A DNA stretch of 64,000 nucleotides, from NCBI GenBank assembly GCA_037178675.1, contig JAYMGJ010000126.1, forward strand, positions 62,001 through 126,000. The letters run 5' to 3'. Each line of letters opens with the position of its first letter. Positions within the stretch are counted from its first letter, which is position 1. Below are positions 47,852 to 62,412 of the stretch, piece by piece. A program made the position numbers and the translations under genes. The stretch comes from Scleroderma bovista (taxonomy: Eukaryota > Basidiomycota > Agaricomycetes > Boletales > Sclerodermataceae). The notes beneath the pieces are model-generated. The model made no database searches, had not been told where the DNA came from, and worked only from the letters and a program-made list of their open reading frames with translations.

Positions 47852-49578
47852 CTGATGGGTCCTACGCCAGGTGGTGCGTTAAAAAAAGGAAAACCACAGT
47901 AAAAACCTGCAGTGGTATGCATATGGTCGATGTACAGCATTTACATAAATACGTACGGTCGGTGTTTGGACTGGCACTCACTCTTTACGATGCCATGCAT
48001 CTTGCGATGATGGCTAGTCTGCTCCACGGGTGTTGTGGTTCAGGATCAGCTTGAGAGGGTGCAACTGCCTAGGATGATCATTATATAATGACATCACGTG
48101 CTTCGCACCTTTTCAGCGTATTGATTCCCGATCGACTTGAACAGCGAATGTTTTTCTCTCCCGAGTGAGTCATCGGACCCATACGCGTATCCACTTTTTC
48201 GTGCCAAAGTCATGGCGGAAATACCCATTTATTCGCTGGTCGACGTCCGTGGCACGAGCATGACACTCCACGCCAATGATGCAACCCTCCACTGGCATCT
48301 CGAACCAGGGAATCAGGGATAGAAGGAGGGAGTCGCAAGTGGTCCATGGAAATCGTGCACATCATCAAGAGCCTTGACAATCATGATATCCCCCAGACAA
48401 AAGACTCCATGGAAGGCCGGCCACCCCCTGTTAAACCTAATGCTGGTGAGCCAGCTAACGTGGGCTGCGATCACTGATCCTACCAGTTCATGCATATATT
48501 CAATTTCTGAAGATTTCGTAACGCAGCTGGATTTACTAGATGATCTCTCCTAGGCAGACCCGTTGCAAGTCGGAACGATCCATTCGCTGGACCACTCCAC
48601 GGTACCTTTATGCTAATAAACCACCATACTAACGTTTTCCGCTCAAGGCCAGGCTTACCTCGTCTAGGATGCTCCTCCATTCTGCTAATCTCTAATGTAC
48701 AATACTCTCAAATGGGCGCCCGCTGTGCTGTTGCTCCGGAACATCGATTCGTCATACATCCATCCAAGCACCAGCAACCCAAAAAACGTTCACCGTCTCC
48801 CCAACCCCAGCACTTGAAAATACATCACATCTCGATCCCAAATCTCGATCCTCGCCGTTCTAAAAATTAACACAACATCGTACACACCAGATCCACGATT
48901 ACCGTGGAGATGGGCATGATGATGATAAAACACTGGAATAATATGAACTGTACCAATGATCGTGGGGGAAGAAGCATACCTCCTGATTTCCTTGCGATTT
49001 CCGGTATACGATACATGCACATCATCACCATCGGCTGCTTTCACCATGCTCTTTCAGGTCACAATGCAATGCCATTGCGCAACGTCAACGCCATCGCTGG
49101 CATTTCATTTCATTCCAGTTGCTTCCAAGAAGCCTCCGACACAGCCTCGAATCTATCAGAACAATTCTATCAAGGATGGTGTGCGTATGTGCGCACTGTG
49201 GCGTGCTGTATAAATAGTAGGTGCTGTTTCATGGCTGGTGGCGCAACGGCACTTCCTGTAACACAACCCCTGTGAGTCATACATAGATGGGCAGTCACAA
49301 AGGATGAACTAATGACGCAGAATTGATCCGGTCCACAAGGCGTACATGAGTTCGACGTATCATAACAAGAGACGCATCAGAAGACCTCGTGTATGTGAGC
49401 TTGGACATATTGCCAACCCTTGAAGATATCCGCACGCATCCAAAGACGAGGACTTTTACAACAGTGTGGCACACATTATGTAAAGCACAACATTCATAAC
49501 ATTGTGAACACGAAAAAAAGAAATCCAAAAAAAAGAATAAGATAAGCTGACCATAACCTCCTATCCACAGGTAGCGGG
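47852..49578. other. Gene-poor region
   Basis: Only short frames without motifs on either strand. The last 280 bases are the 3' flank of the Dsn1 gene and include purine-rich stretches. No repeats detected by eye. Confidence 0.45.
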
Positions 49579-51542
49579 TCACCGCCGCCGTGGTGTCCCC
49601 AACATCTTCCTCGGCGTCGCGACACCAACACCAGCAGGTAATCCCGTCAACCTCCTCTCTCCAACCCCCCCACCACCTCCCTCTTGCACACGCTGCACCT
49701 CTCTCACAGCTCTCCTCCTCGCATCATCCGCCCCGCCCCCGCCCCCGTCCTGCGACGATGACGGTAAAGGGGGTGGTCGTGGTGGTCGTTCCTTATCTAT
49801 CCTCGAAAGTGCACGCAGGATATCCCGTGGTGATTCCCCGGGTGGATGTATGGGTGGATGCCGTCTTCCTCGATGCATCTGGACAAGCGCCAGCTGTGCC
49901 GCCACCCCAGTCGACGAACTCCCACACCCTCGCGATGGCGGGCGAGGTAGTGGCGGCGGCGGAGGAAGAGAGAGCGACGAAAGTGCATGCGAGAGAAGCG
50001 TAAATCGATGGTCGATCTCTGCTTCAACGATATCCGTCATCTGCACCGCAGAACTAACCCACCCGAACAACCTGTCCAACTTCCATCTCAACTCGTCTAT
50101 ATCCTCGTCGAGTGGATCCTCATGTGTATCGCGGGTCCGAGGTTCATCAGCCATAACTTCACGAATACGCTCGAGATCGATGCAGGATTTGAATGCGGGT
50201 GAGAGCTCGTCAGGGTGTGGCATAAGCCATGACCAGTCTTCTGTGGAGGGCTCTTGGGATACTGCGCGTTGTTTTCCCTTTGCTTTGGCGGAGGGAGGCT
50301 TGAATGAGGCAAGTCGACTCTCGAGCTCTGCTCGGGAATTAACTTGGTACGCGTGATAAAAGTTGTCTACGCGCCCCCACGCTTCAGCTTCAGCTTGGGC
50401 TCTACAACATGACACGACGGTGGTGAAACGAGGTCTTTTTATGCAAAGACCCGAAACATACCGATTAATATGCTCCTGAAACGTCACCTCGCGTGCCCGG
50501 TTCTTCACGTTCTGTTCGTTCGGTTTTAGATCTGTCCCCTTACAGGGAGTCTTGTCGCGCGAATAGACAGACGTATCGATCTTCCTTTCTGCAAGCATAC
50601 GAATAAAGTCCTCTTGGACAGTCTTGAGCAGTGCTTTCTTGTCATCATCAAGTGGGGGTGGATCTTTGCCATGACTATTATTTGACCCCCTGGATGGGGG
50701 TTTGGGAGGTTTCGCTGATCGAGACGATGATGACGATGGTTCGGATGACCGTGTCAGTGCGCGCGCGGCTGACCACACAAGGAGTTGACGGGCTCGTTGT
50801 GGTTCCGGAAGGTCGCAGTCGATATGCTTGTAGAAACTTGAGTCACTGACTGATGCGTGAGGTTGGGCTACGCAGTGTCGTGTCACAACTAACACCGAAG
50901 GGGATGAACATGTCGGACGCACAGATAACACCTGTATTCTCAAAACTCGTGCTTGTCCGTTTGCTACGCATGCTCATGGATGTACGTCGTGGTGTTTGCG
51001 CTTGGGGCGTGCGGGGCTGTCCCACACGCAGTAGCTTATTCCGTTGAATCTGTGGAGTCTCGCAATCAGGAAGTGGTTGGAGAGTATCTGGTGGATGTCG
51101 CCCAGACGGTGATGAGGGCAGGAACTGGAAAGACTGGGTCTGATTACTCGACTCCTTTGCTCGTGATCTTCGACGCAAATTATCAGTTTCGTCCTCCATC
51201 TGACGTACATCTTCGTCGATCTCCAGGTCCTCGCGTGGTGGTGCTGCCGGGACATCGCGCAGTTTTGCACCTGTCGGTGCACGAGAGGAGTCGGCCTTGA
51301 GCTTCTTGGAGGGTGGTTGTGAAGTGGATGCGAGTGGCTGGGAAAGAAAAGCGGGGGGGCGAGATGATGTGCTGACGAGAGGTTGAGAAGAGAAGAGGTT
51401 TTGTTGTGCTGGTGCACGGACGATGACGAGCCCACCTGGCTGTTCTTCGCCGATCACTGGACAAGATATGAGTATGTATGTACGCGTCCGACTGATCTGC
51501 ACTCGACTCACGTTTCCGTTTCCCATTAACCTGCGTGTCCAT
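49579..51542 (-). CDS. DSN1: Kinetochore protein Dsn1/Mis13 (Mis12 complex)
   Basis: Subunit of the Mis12/MIND complex that links centromeric chromatin to the outer kinetochore in mitosis. The start at 51542 encodes MDTQVNGKRK before an intron at about 51512-51457; a second intron (about 50926-50870) joins ENTGVIS to QPHASVSDSSFYKHID. The diagnostic block is complete: RRTSMSMRSKRTSTSFENTG, then FYKHIDCDLPEPQRARQLLV and WSAARAL. A helical middle follows (VQEDFIRMLAERKIDTSVYS; VTFQEHINRAQAEAEAWG), then WSWLMPHPDELSPAF and a long helix with LDRLFGWVSSAVQMTDIVEA. The C-terminus is Pro/Gly/Arg-rich with GTPRRR. The N-terminal ~120 residues are disordered. Motifs and architecture are those of fungal Mis13, and an unusually low-complexity C-terminus is the only oddity. 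Confidence 0.92.
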
Positions 51543-51723
51543 CAGAATACGTCCAGTGCATACAATAACCCACTCACCTCTTTCTTTTGTTTCTTTGTTG
51601 TTGCTGCGAACAGCGAGTTCTCCTGCTTTCGTTTCGTCCCGTTCATCGTCAACGGACAGAGTGCAAACTTTCCCACGAGTCGATCAACAACAGCGTGACA
51701 TCACGCGACGCGTTCAATTAGTG
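51543..51723. other. Short tail-to-head spacer
   Basis: About 180 bases between the PLP-homeostasis gene's stop and the Dsn1 start on the same strand. Should hold the Dsn1 promoter. Confidence 0.5.
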
Positions 51724-54729
<3,006 letters not shown>

Positions 54730-54735
<6 letters not shown>

Positions 54736-57000
54736 CGTCAGTCAAAACCCTAACCTTGTGTTTCGCCATGCTGCAGTTCAACGACATCTTTGCATTCATT
54801 GAAGTCGACGGTCAAGAACTTCCCCAGTACGGAATAGATATCATCCCAGAGGAGAACACCGTCACATGCTGGGTAGCCTCTCAGCCCGACAAGGTTTGTC
54901 TCGTCCTATGTACATAGTATATACCGATTCCACACATTGACTACAACTCACCACTCTACAAACAGCATTTCTCATTAACATATGGACATACCCGCCAGAA
55001 TGACACCTTCCGCGTCCGCATCACCACGGACGGTTTGCGACGCGCTAAGTATCTCAAGCCCTCGAAAACGGGAACAGCACAAATGACGGTAATCGGTGTA
55101 TCCACTTCGCCGACATCTGTGAGGCCGTATATGTTTTCCAGGCTGCATTTGACAGGTGCACTCGCCCCATAAGGGTATTATTATTGATATTGACGTGTAC
55201 AGACGAGGACGAAGATCTGAACAAGGAAACGAGTCATATAGGCGAGATCCGTCTGGACTTTTACAGATGTGTTGTTTTAAAAAAGAGAGTGACGAAGAGA
55301 TATGATGTCTGCGAGCTGAAGGGAAAGGTGCATGAGCGTGCAAAGAAGGCGCTTTCACATTGTGTTAGGTGAGTCATGTGGATCATTTGCCGTTGGGTAG
55401 TCGGTCGGCGTAGCGAAACTGACCCGTCGTTATCCTTTCCGATGCGATACTACATGATTCTTTGCAATCTAGCTTGGGCCCTGAAGTGTCGAGATCAGCG
55501 AAAGGTTGTGTTGACAGTAAGATTCTCGACGCTAACCCCCTCGCAAGCTTTATATTCAAATATAGAGAATACAGTGGGTTTATCCATGTCCTTCACCTTT
55601 GGCTTTGCTTTTTAACCTCAACACAGGTATTCTTCGTGCCAACGGGATAATCCTACGACCCGTAGAGGACAACCGTACAACTCAGCCCTCAGGGGGAGGC
55701 CAAAATCCCCCATTACACGCAGAAAAAGAGAAAAAGCTTGCATTACATGCAGAAGAGGAGCAAAAGCCCACATTGCTGCCTCAAGACATTCTCGACCTAA
55801 CCATTGAAAATGTGGATGCAAAGACAGAGGATATCAAATCTCTTGACGCTGCCATCCAGGTTTTACAAGGAAAACGCGCTGCCCTCGAGGCGAGGCCACC
55901 CTCTGCATCTGCATCGCAGCCCCCCGCCAAGAGAATCAAACAGGAGAGCACCTTCGTGGCAAAAGGTGAAGTTATTGATTTGACGTGTATATAATTCACG
56001 TCGGCTTGGGTCTGGGTTGGGCAAGCATTCATTGGACTCATGACAGTGTACTATATTCTTTTTATTTTGTAAATCGGTGCACCGGGGGCGCACGGGGCTG
56101 GTGCATCTATAACATTGCATTCCCAGCATGTCATGCAAGCCAGGTCAGATGTGTTTTCTGTTATGTAAATTGACCAAGTGACTTAACGCGAGTTGTGCAA
56201 CCTCGAAAAGGATTTTTATTCTATCCTGTCCTAGCTTTAACCAAGTTGGGCGAACAGGACCTTGAAAAAATGAGCACGCAATTGATTGGAGTAAATGCAA
56301 GCTCAAAGCACCAAGGAGAACACGCACCTTACGAAATTCTGCGCGGAACACGTCGACAGCTTGGACTCCAATGACCGAATGATCCAACGTAGGTGGTGCA
56401 ACATCAAAGAGGATCAATATAGATTGAACCAGGAACGTTGAACGCCCACCTTATATACCTCCAAGGCATACACGCTGCGGGATCAAGGTAGGTTCGAGCA
56501 TTGCTTTTGTCTGGTCCATATACGATACGTATCTGTTCGTTAACATCTCCGAGCACCGTGGAAAGCGTGTATACCACGCGTGTTCATGGATAAGCAAATG
56601 GCCATGACAAGAGTCGTGTACCACCGTGCCGCAGTGCATTTCGCTTGTGTCGGAGGGTGTTCAGGCTGAGATGAGCCACTAGCTGGCATCGAAAGGGGTC
56701 ACCACTGGAGTTATTTATGTGAGGTTCCGATCGACGTGATGCATACTACCAAAGATAAAGCAGTTCCGGGCAACGTCGTACACGTTGTGATGCAGATCCA
56801 TTTCAAGCATTGGACACTCATCAAATGAAGTCCGACTCATCATTTACATCTTGGTGAGGGCCAATGAATCGTGCTTGACCGTGTCCCAGTTCACTTGCTA
56901 GAAGCCGCGTTCAACTCGCTCGATCGGGCCCGATAGTAGAATTATGGGTTTGATCACATCGACAGTCGTGGGCAGCGCGGATCGGCAAATGCTCAGTACT
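54730..57000. repeat. Tandem duplication unit 2 (~2.2 kb)
   Basis: Second direct unit, carrying the intact DUF7918 copy. Its 3' flank keeps recognisable blocks from unit 1, but with extra sequence at about 56150-56440 (a block ending in GGACCTTGAAAA) that unit 1 lacks or has lost, so the unit lengths differ by roughly 200 bases. Confidence 0.8.
54768..55994 (+). CDS. DUF7918 protein, copy 2 (intact)
   Basis: Hypothetical protein of about 320 residues. Exons start at 54768, about 54966, about 55200, about 55472 and 55628; the donor before 55628 (GTGGGT) splits the Ser codon of YS-ILRANG. Order: MLQFNDIFAFIEVDGQELPQ, YGIDIIPEENTVTCWVAS, HFSLTYGHTRQNDTF, RPYMFSRLHLT, EIRLDFYRC, KVHERAKKALSHCV, LASFIFKYRE, ILRANGIILRP. 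A hydrophilic C-terminal tail follows, with tandem ALHAEEEQK-type repeats (PPLHAEKEKKLALHAEEEQK), LDLTIENVDAKTEDI, a lysine-rich KRIKQES motif and a final VIDLTCI. The tail ending (D-L-T-x-I) is also conserved in copy 1. No localisation signal is evident beyond the basic patch. Function unknown. Confidence 0.88.
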
Positions 57001-57672
57001 TGCTGTAGGTGCTTAAATGCTTTGGCTGTTCTTATAAATTGGGGTTGTGGCCGAGAATGAAAAATATTCGATGATCAATGCTGTTGACATGCAGCACGCA
57101 ATACTTATTATTCAAGGGTCTGGCAGTTTGACACGTACTCCATTGCGAGAAAGGCCACCGTCAGATGTGTTCCAATTGCCACTGATCCTCAGAGCGCTTT
57201 GGTTACTAGTGCCAGCCGGTGGCACTTGCAGAGTGGAGCCAGGACGTCTTTTGGTCCACATTAATCGGGTCAGTACCCTCGAATCATATATCTGCCCTGT
57301 ACGATTAACCCGGTAGTTCTCGACAATATCGGTATCGTAGCACGATGGAAGGTGCTGTGAAAACGGTATGTATGAGTGTGATGCCCCAATCGCTTAGGAG
57401 GTCAAAGGCTACAAAAGCTGAATGTCCTTCCGTCGACACAAGGCAAACACGTTGCCCTGCACTAATACCGGGCTCCACAAAGGGTTCTCCCACCCAATGG
57501 AATTTCGAGCGGACCGTTCATCTCATGACGCATTTCTTTCATGTTACACCGGCGGTAGAATCCTCCTTGGTCACTATTTATCCGCGGGTGGCGACCCCAA
57601 ACACGCAGAAATCTCTTGTTTTATCCTGCAACGCGGTGACCCCGTGCACAATCACAGTGCGCAGGCAACATA
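55995..57672. other. Duplication tail and intergenic region
   Basis: Up to about 57000 this is the 3' part of the tandem unit and holds no gene. From 57000 to 57672 there are short frames without motifs; the promoter of the Ser-rich gene is expected here. Confidence 0.5.
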
Positions 57673-58481
57673 ATGGCTCTTGCAACCCACCATTTTCTGT
57701 CGGTGGCCTCTACTTTTCCGACCTCATCCATGTCCCTCAGTCCCGTCGACATGTTACTTAAAGCCGAGGTTACCCTAGAATTCCAGGAAGAAACCGCCAT
57801 CATCAAAGGCGACTCAGACGCCATGACTAGCTTGGACCTCCCAAATGCTTCTCTCGACCGACGGTCGTCGCGCTCGTCAACAAGAAATCAGTGGGGGAGG
57901 ACAAGCGACAAGCGAGAAAGGTCGTGCTTTCCTTGTGTTTCTTGGTCGTCGGTCGCCTCCAGTACAAAGCCGCTGTCCAGCGATGCTGAGTCGACTTGTG
58001 CCACTAGTTCGTCATTCATGACTGGCTCGTCTTGTTGCATAAGCGCTTCATGTCCGTCGGTAGTCCCATCGCCAATGGACCGCTCACAACGCTCACCACC
58101 CCCCGGTTCTTGTCCTGAGATGACAACACAAAGTTCGTGTACAACGCACACCTTCTCTGTGACCCTTCCACGTACCATCCTACCCGAGATGGTTACTGTC
58201 TCTGCGAAGAAGGGTGACCGCTTAGATGTAGTGGCGGATGCCTGGCATATGGAACGAGACTGTGAGTTCAACTTGCTCGACCTCTAACCATTCGATCATT
58301 GACGATGATATTTACAGGCCATTACGAGTGGCAAATACGATTTGCTCCTGGCGATGTAGACATGGCAATAGTCCGTGCACAGCTAGGTTCCGATGGGAAA
58401 CTTTCCATCGAAGTCCAGCGGTGTACCCCTGGCCAAACTTGTTCTCCTCGTACAGGAATCGGATTGAGATACAGGTTTTGA
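57673..58481 (+). CDS. Ser/Thr-rich hypothetical protein
   Basis: Two exons: 57673 to about 58263, and about 58319 to 58481, split in a Cys codon. The N-terminal ~150 residues are Ser-, Arg- and Pro-rich without a clear signal peptide (VDMLLKAEVTLEFQEETAII, then RRSSRSSTRNQWGRTSDKRE). The C-terminal part is more structured: TFSVTLPRTILPEMVTVSAK, KKGDRLDVVADAWHMERD, then after the splice CHYEWQIRFAPGDVDMAIVR, GSDGKLSIEVQRCTPGQTCS and GLRYRF. The W-x-I-R-F...G-x-L-S-I-E-V pattern suggests a beta-sandwich. The start might be an internal Met (for example 58075), giving only the structured part. No family recognised. Confidence 0.5.
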
Positions 58482-60262
58482 TTTATATTACTTACCTCTC
58501 GGCGAAACACCAATCTCAGTACAAATAATCTAAGCCTTCCCCTTAAATTGGTTAAAATGTACTAGTCATTTTATGTCTATTGTACTATTCATAATATTTT
58601 GTACTATCTATGCGGGAATTATACCCGACCCCTCCCTCTTTGTATTATCTATTCTTGTTAGAAATTGTAAGAGCTGCGCAAATCAGCCCCGTCGGCGTGG
58701 TCTGCGCATTGAGATCTGGTGTATTGGCATTGTGGAGCGTTGTGAATAGCGAGTATTCAAGTGGGCCACGTATGTAAAATCAGTCCAGTCACGTCTTCCC
58801 AAAATGTACGTGCTAGCTTGTGAACTTGCCTATTTTGTCGTGTTCAGCTGACCAGTGGAGAATTCTGATTAGTACCCACGTGGCATCGTAGGGGATGAAC
58901 TGGTTCTAACCTCGAGTGACTGGTCACCAAACCATAAACTCATTGTGGTAACCATTGACGATAGCAACCTGTAAACTAAGCATGTGGGGGAAAACAATTG
59001 GAGGGGTAGTAGTAGAGGCGAGGAGAGTCAATGACCTTTCAGAGCACACATACCTGATAAATAAATGCTGGATGGCTGCTGCCCGAGATCCAATATTTCC
59101 CTTTTCATGTACATAGCTCTTGAGCTTCTCTAACCTTGTGTGAAATGAGTAGGGACCTACTCCACTGTTCGCGAAGCAAGACCCTGACCTGGCGATCAAC
59201 CTACTAGGTGTTTTGGACCATGCGCGTGTTGTATATCACACAGGGATTGCTATTCCCCGCGTTTATAATTCTTTAGGTTCAATTTTGGCGATATGGCGTG
59301 AGCACTGCAACTATTAAAAGGGCCCTTCCTTCTGCATCTTGATGGAATGATGGAAGGAATTCAGTGATTTACTGCGATCTGAGTGGGATCACTCCCTGAT
59401 GTTCCTCGTCGACATGTGTGGTGACCCTGTGTAGATTTCGTTGCCCAGGAGGACGCCACCACCACTGAGGTCATGACGTGCAATGCCCACGGACTGGCTC
59501 AGGGTGACTGGCACCCCTGTATTCCTGCAGATCTAACCCAGGAACCAGGACAACGGGGAGTTTGTGTTCAGATGGGCTCGTGGGGAAGAATGTAGGCCCG
59601 TCTCCAAATGCCTCGTAGATTAGAGCCAGGTAGGTCAGGGGTTTCTGTGTCCATAGGGTTCAATTGTGTCGAATCAGCTCATAGATTATAATGAGAGGAA
59701 TACTCCTACGGCGATTAGTATCCAACAGCTTGATACATACTTTCCATCATTCCAGGTATATCTGGGATGTGATCATGAATGACAGTACCTCTTTACCCCC
59801 TTCTATAGCAGCAACGAAGTTGAACGAGGGAAATAGAAATCAGATTCTTGTAGAAGGTACCTACTGTACATTTTTGTCCCGAATGTTTGACCAAAGTGGC
59901 ATGTGACACTCAGCACATAGTATCCCTCTTGTTTCCGTGCATTTGTAGTTTCACTTTGTAGCACTACTATCACGCCCTGCAGTGGCTATACAGTCTCAAG
60001 CTCGAGTGCCCAAACACATAAGGTATGGCTGGACCGATCAAGGTCTTTGATTCAACAGTGAAATGTTTGCAGGTGCATCGTTGAAGGAACCGGATGCGAG
60101 AGCTTATGGTTTTCAATAGTACGTACCTTTCATAATCGTATATATCAGCACATTGCTTACTACCGTCAATTAGTGTACAGTTCAAGTTTTGGAAGACTGC
60201 TTTTCATACAGACTCGTACACAGGTGACTATAGCTGGCGCGCATACGTAGACTAGCAATGCC
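58482..60262. other. Gene-poor AT-rich region
   Basis: Nothing supported: only short open frames, several homopolymer and TA-rich runs (for example around 58500-58660). The stretch before 60262 is the 3' flank of the first MDR reductase gene. Confidence 0.5.
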
Positions 60263-61515
60263 TTATTTCGTTTCTTGCGGGTGTGCGACGAGCTTGACGC
60301 CACTGACCTCACCCCTCCTCATTCTCTCCAAGCCCTCTGGAATGCCATGAAGTCCACTTGGCAAAGTTTCAAACTTATTTGGCTGCCGGAGCAATGGTCA
60401 GCGCTGCTCCAATTTGACATACATATTGGGGTGCACGAACCTTTATGATGCCACCATGCAACCAACTTTCTAAAACGCTCCATGCCTCCTGGCCTAAGGC
60501 GTGGTTCGCCTCAGCATGAGGGCTAGCGTAGGTTGCCACGACCCTGCGGCTCTTGCCCTGGTTCTCTTTCACAACAGGTTCGAGGGTTGAAACCAATGTC
60601 CCGCCGGGTGCTAGAATATCGAAAGCCACCTCTTGGGTTTCCGGTAAGGAAATCGCGTCGTACGCAAGTTCGATGGGAGAAGACGTGATCTCCATAATAG
60701 CCATTTTCTGTTCTTCTTTATCGACGTGCCTATGAACAACATTCGTCGCTCCAAGTGACTTGAGGTAGTCCTTGTGCAACCGCGATGCAGTCGTTATAAT
60801 TGGCGAGAATCCCGACAAGCGGGCCAGCTGGATGGCTATGGTACAGTGAGACACGCTTTTGTTACACGTTCTTACCCCTTACCGTAGGATCCAACGGAGG
60901 ACGAACCCCCCATGATCAAAATAGGTTTTCCTGAGTATTTTCCCTTCCCTTCCCGCTTCCATGGTGGTACGAGCCCTGCGCCAAGGACTTCCGAATACAT
61001 TCCTACCATTGCTGTGTCAAATCCCAACGGGACCGTGGCCGCTTGATCGTAGGTCAGATTCTCCGGGATCTCCAAGCGTCTTGTCAGTCAACCATAGAAG
61101 CCAGAGTCAAACCGTCTACATACCTTCGCAGTGAAGGCAGCCGTCGCAAGTGCATATTGCTGTTGGCTAGATTGATCGGCTGACTGGAAGTTGCCATGTG
61201 CGAAACTGCATGTGAAGCACTTTTCATAACGGGTAACTTGGGAAATAATTTTGCTGATATCACTTACACTCTCTGGCCCTTGGCGAAGTTGACCACACCT
61301 TGGCCGACTTCGACAACCTCACCGGCGATGTCTGTCCCCACAACCGTGGGATACTTGTCAACCCAACTACCGCTTTGTTGGATCTTCCAGTCCACAGGAT
61401 TCAAGGCTGTCGCGTAAACCTTGACCAGCAGCTGCCCTACGCCCGGTGTGGGAATGGGTCGTTGGCCCACGATGAACTGGCCTTGCTTTGCTTCAAGAAG
61501 GAGTGCTTTCTGCAT
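60263..61515 (-). CDS. MDR-family reductase (quinone/enoyl-reductase-like), gene 1
   Basis: Medium-chain dehydrogenase/reductase without structural zinc, resembling quinone oxidoreductases and ToxD-like trans-enoyl reductases. NADPH-dependent, probably cytosolic. The start at 61515 encodes MQKALLLEAKQGQFIVGQRP. Then VKVYATALNPVDWKIQQSGS, YPTVVGTDIAGEVVEVGQGV, an exon with FAHGNFQSADQSSQQQYALA, LTYDQAATVPLGFDTAMVGM, ILIMGGSSSVGSY (Rossmann glycine motif), AIQLARLSGFSPIITTAS, YLKSLGATNVVHR and IELAYDAISLPETQEV. After the last intron PNKFETLPSGLHGIPEGLE completes the family C-terminus, with a stop at 60263. Paralogous to the next gene upstream (62413-63677), same strand. Five introns, GT-AG throughout. 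Confidence 0.9.
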
Positions 61516-62412
61516 GAGTGATGATGTAGTTTGCGAATGCCACACAGGGCTTGTACAGGGGCATATATATCCACTACTGACGTAGCCGCTGGCTGTCCTC
61601 CATCTGCTTTGTCATTTTCTTCCCGTCTCATCTCGCGTCAGCGCGCTTCAGTTCATCTGTGAGTGATGTCATCATATCAGTCATTGTGACATAGATGCTG
61701 ACAAATAAGCGGTGCATCATCACTTGTGCCGTCTTTCTCCCTGCGTCCGTCTTCATGGCGAGATCTATGTACCTTCATTGACATTCTTGGTCTCAATGAT
61801 GGCATTTAGTTCATGCCTGCGGACGAGAAGCACTGTTGGAAGCACGACGCCTGAATTCCTATTCCAAGTGGCGATTTTCCTGCGGAGATGTTCATCTATG
61901 AGTATGGCCATTGACAAGGGCGTCTATACTATTGTCACGACATGTACGCTGCTTGCACCGGGTGCTAATGTGCATTACGAGATACTTCATTACAGCTCAG
62001 TACGCCATCTGCATAAATTTGTGAAGCAGATACTACTCTTTTAGTTATCTTCTTCACTAACGAGACACTGCAAATGCAGTCCTTTTCCCTTTCTACTAGT
62101 ATAGCTCTGCACGTCCGTAGGAAAACATCCTTGTTCGTGGTTTTGTCATTCTGTGTTATAGTTTCCCTATTTGCAGATATGCCAACCACCGTATTCCATT
62201 TCTGCCCGCCGGTCAAGCTCGATATGTCGAGCCATGACAAAAGATCGCAAAAATCGCGTTGCCATCCTGAGTCGAAGGTAACGCATTGACGGTGTCCTTC
62301 TAAGGCTTTTTACTTGGGGACACGATGATGACAAGAGGTCAACGTCACTGACAAAGACAGAATAAGATAAGATGAGATACTGCTAGACAGGCCTGGGAAC
62401 TTTTCTAATGTT
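61516..62412. other. Intergenic between the MDR paralogues
   Basis: About 900 bases without a supported gene. Open frames on both strands are short and motif-free. Confidence 0.5.

Noticed and set aside
49579..49900. Gly/Pro/Arg-rich end of Dsn1 as a frameshift artefact
   Set aside because: The frame remains open and in phase to a normal stop, and basidiomycete Mis13 proteins often have low-complexity ends; kept as part of the gene.
58481..60262. Possible transposon in an AT-rich gap
   Set aside because: No long open frame, terminal repeats or catalytic motifs on either strand.
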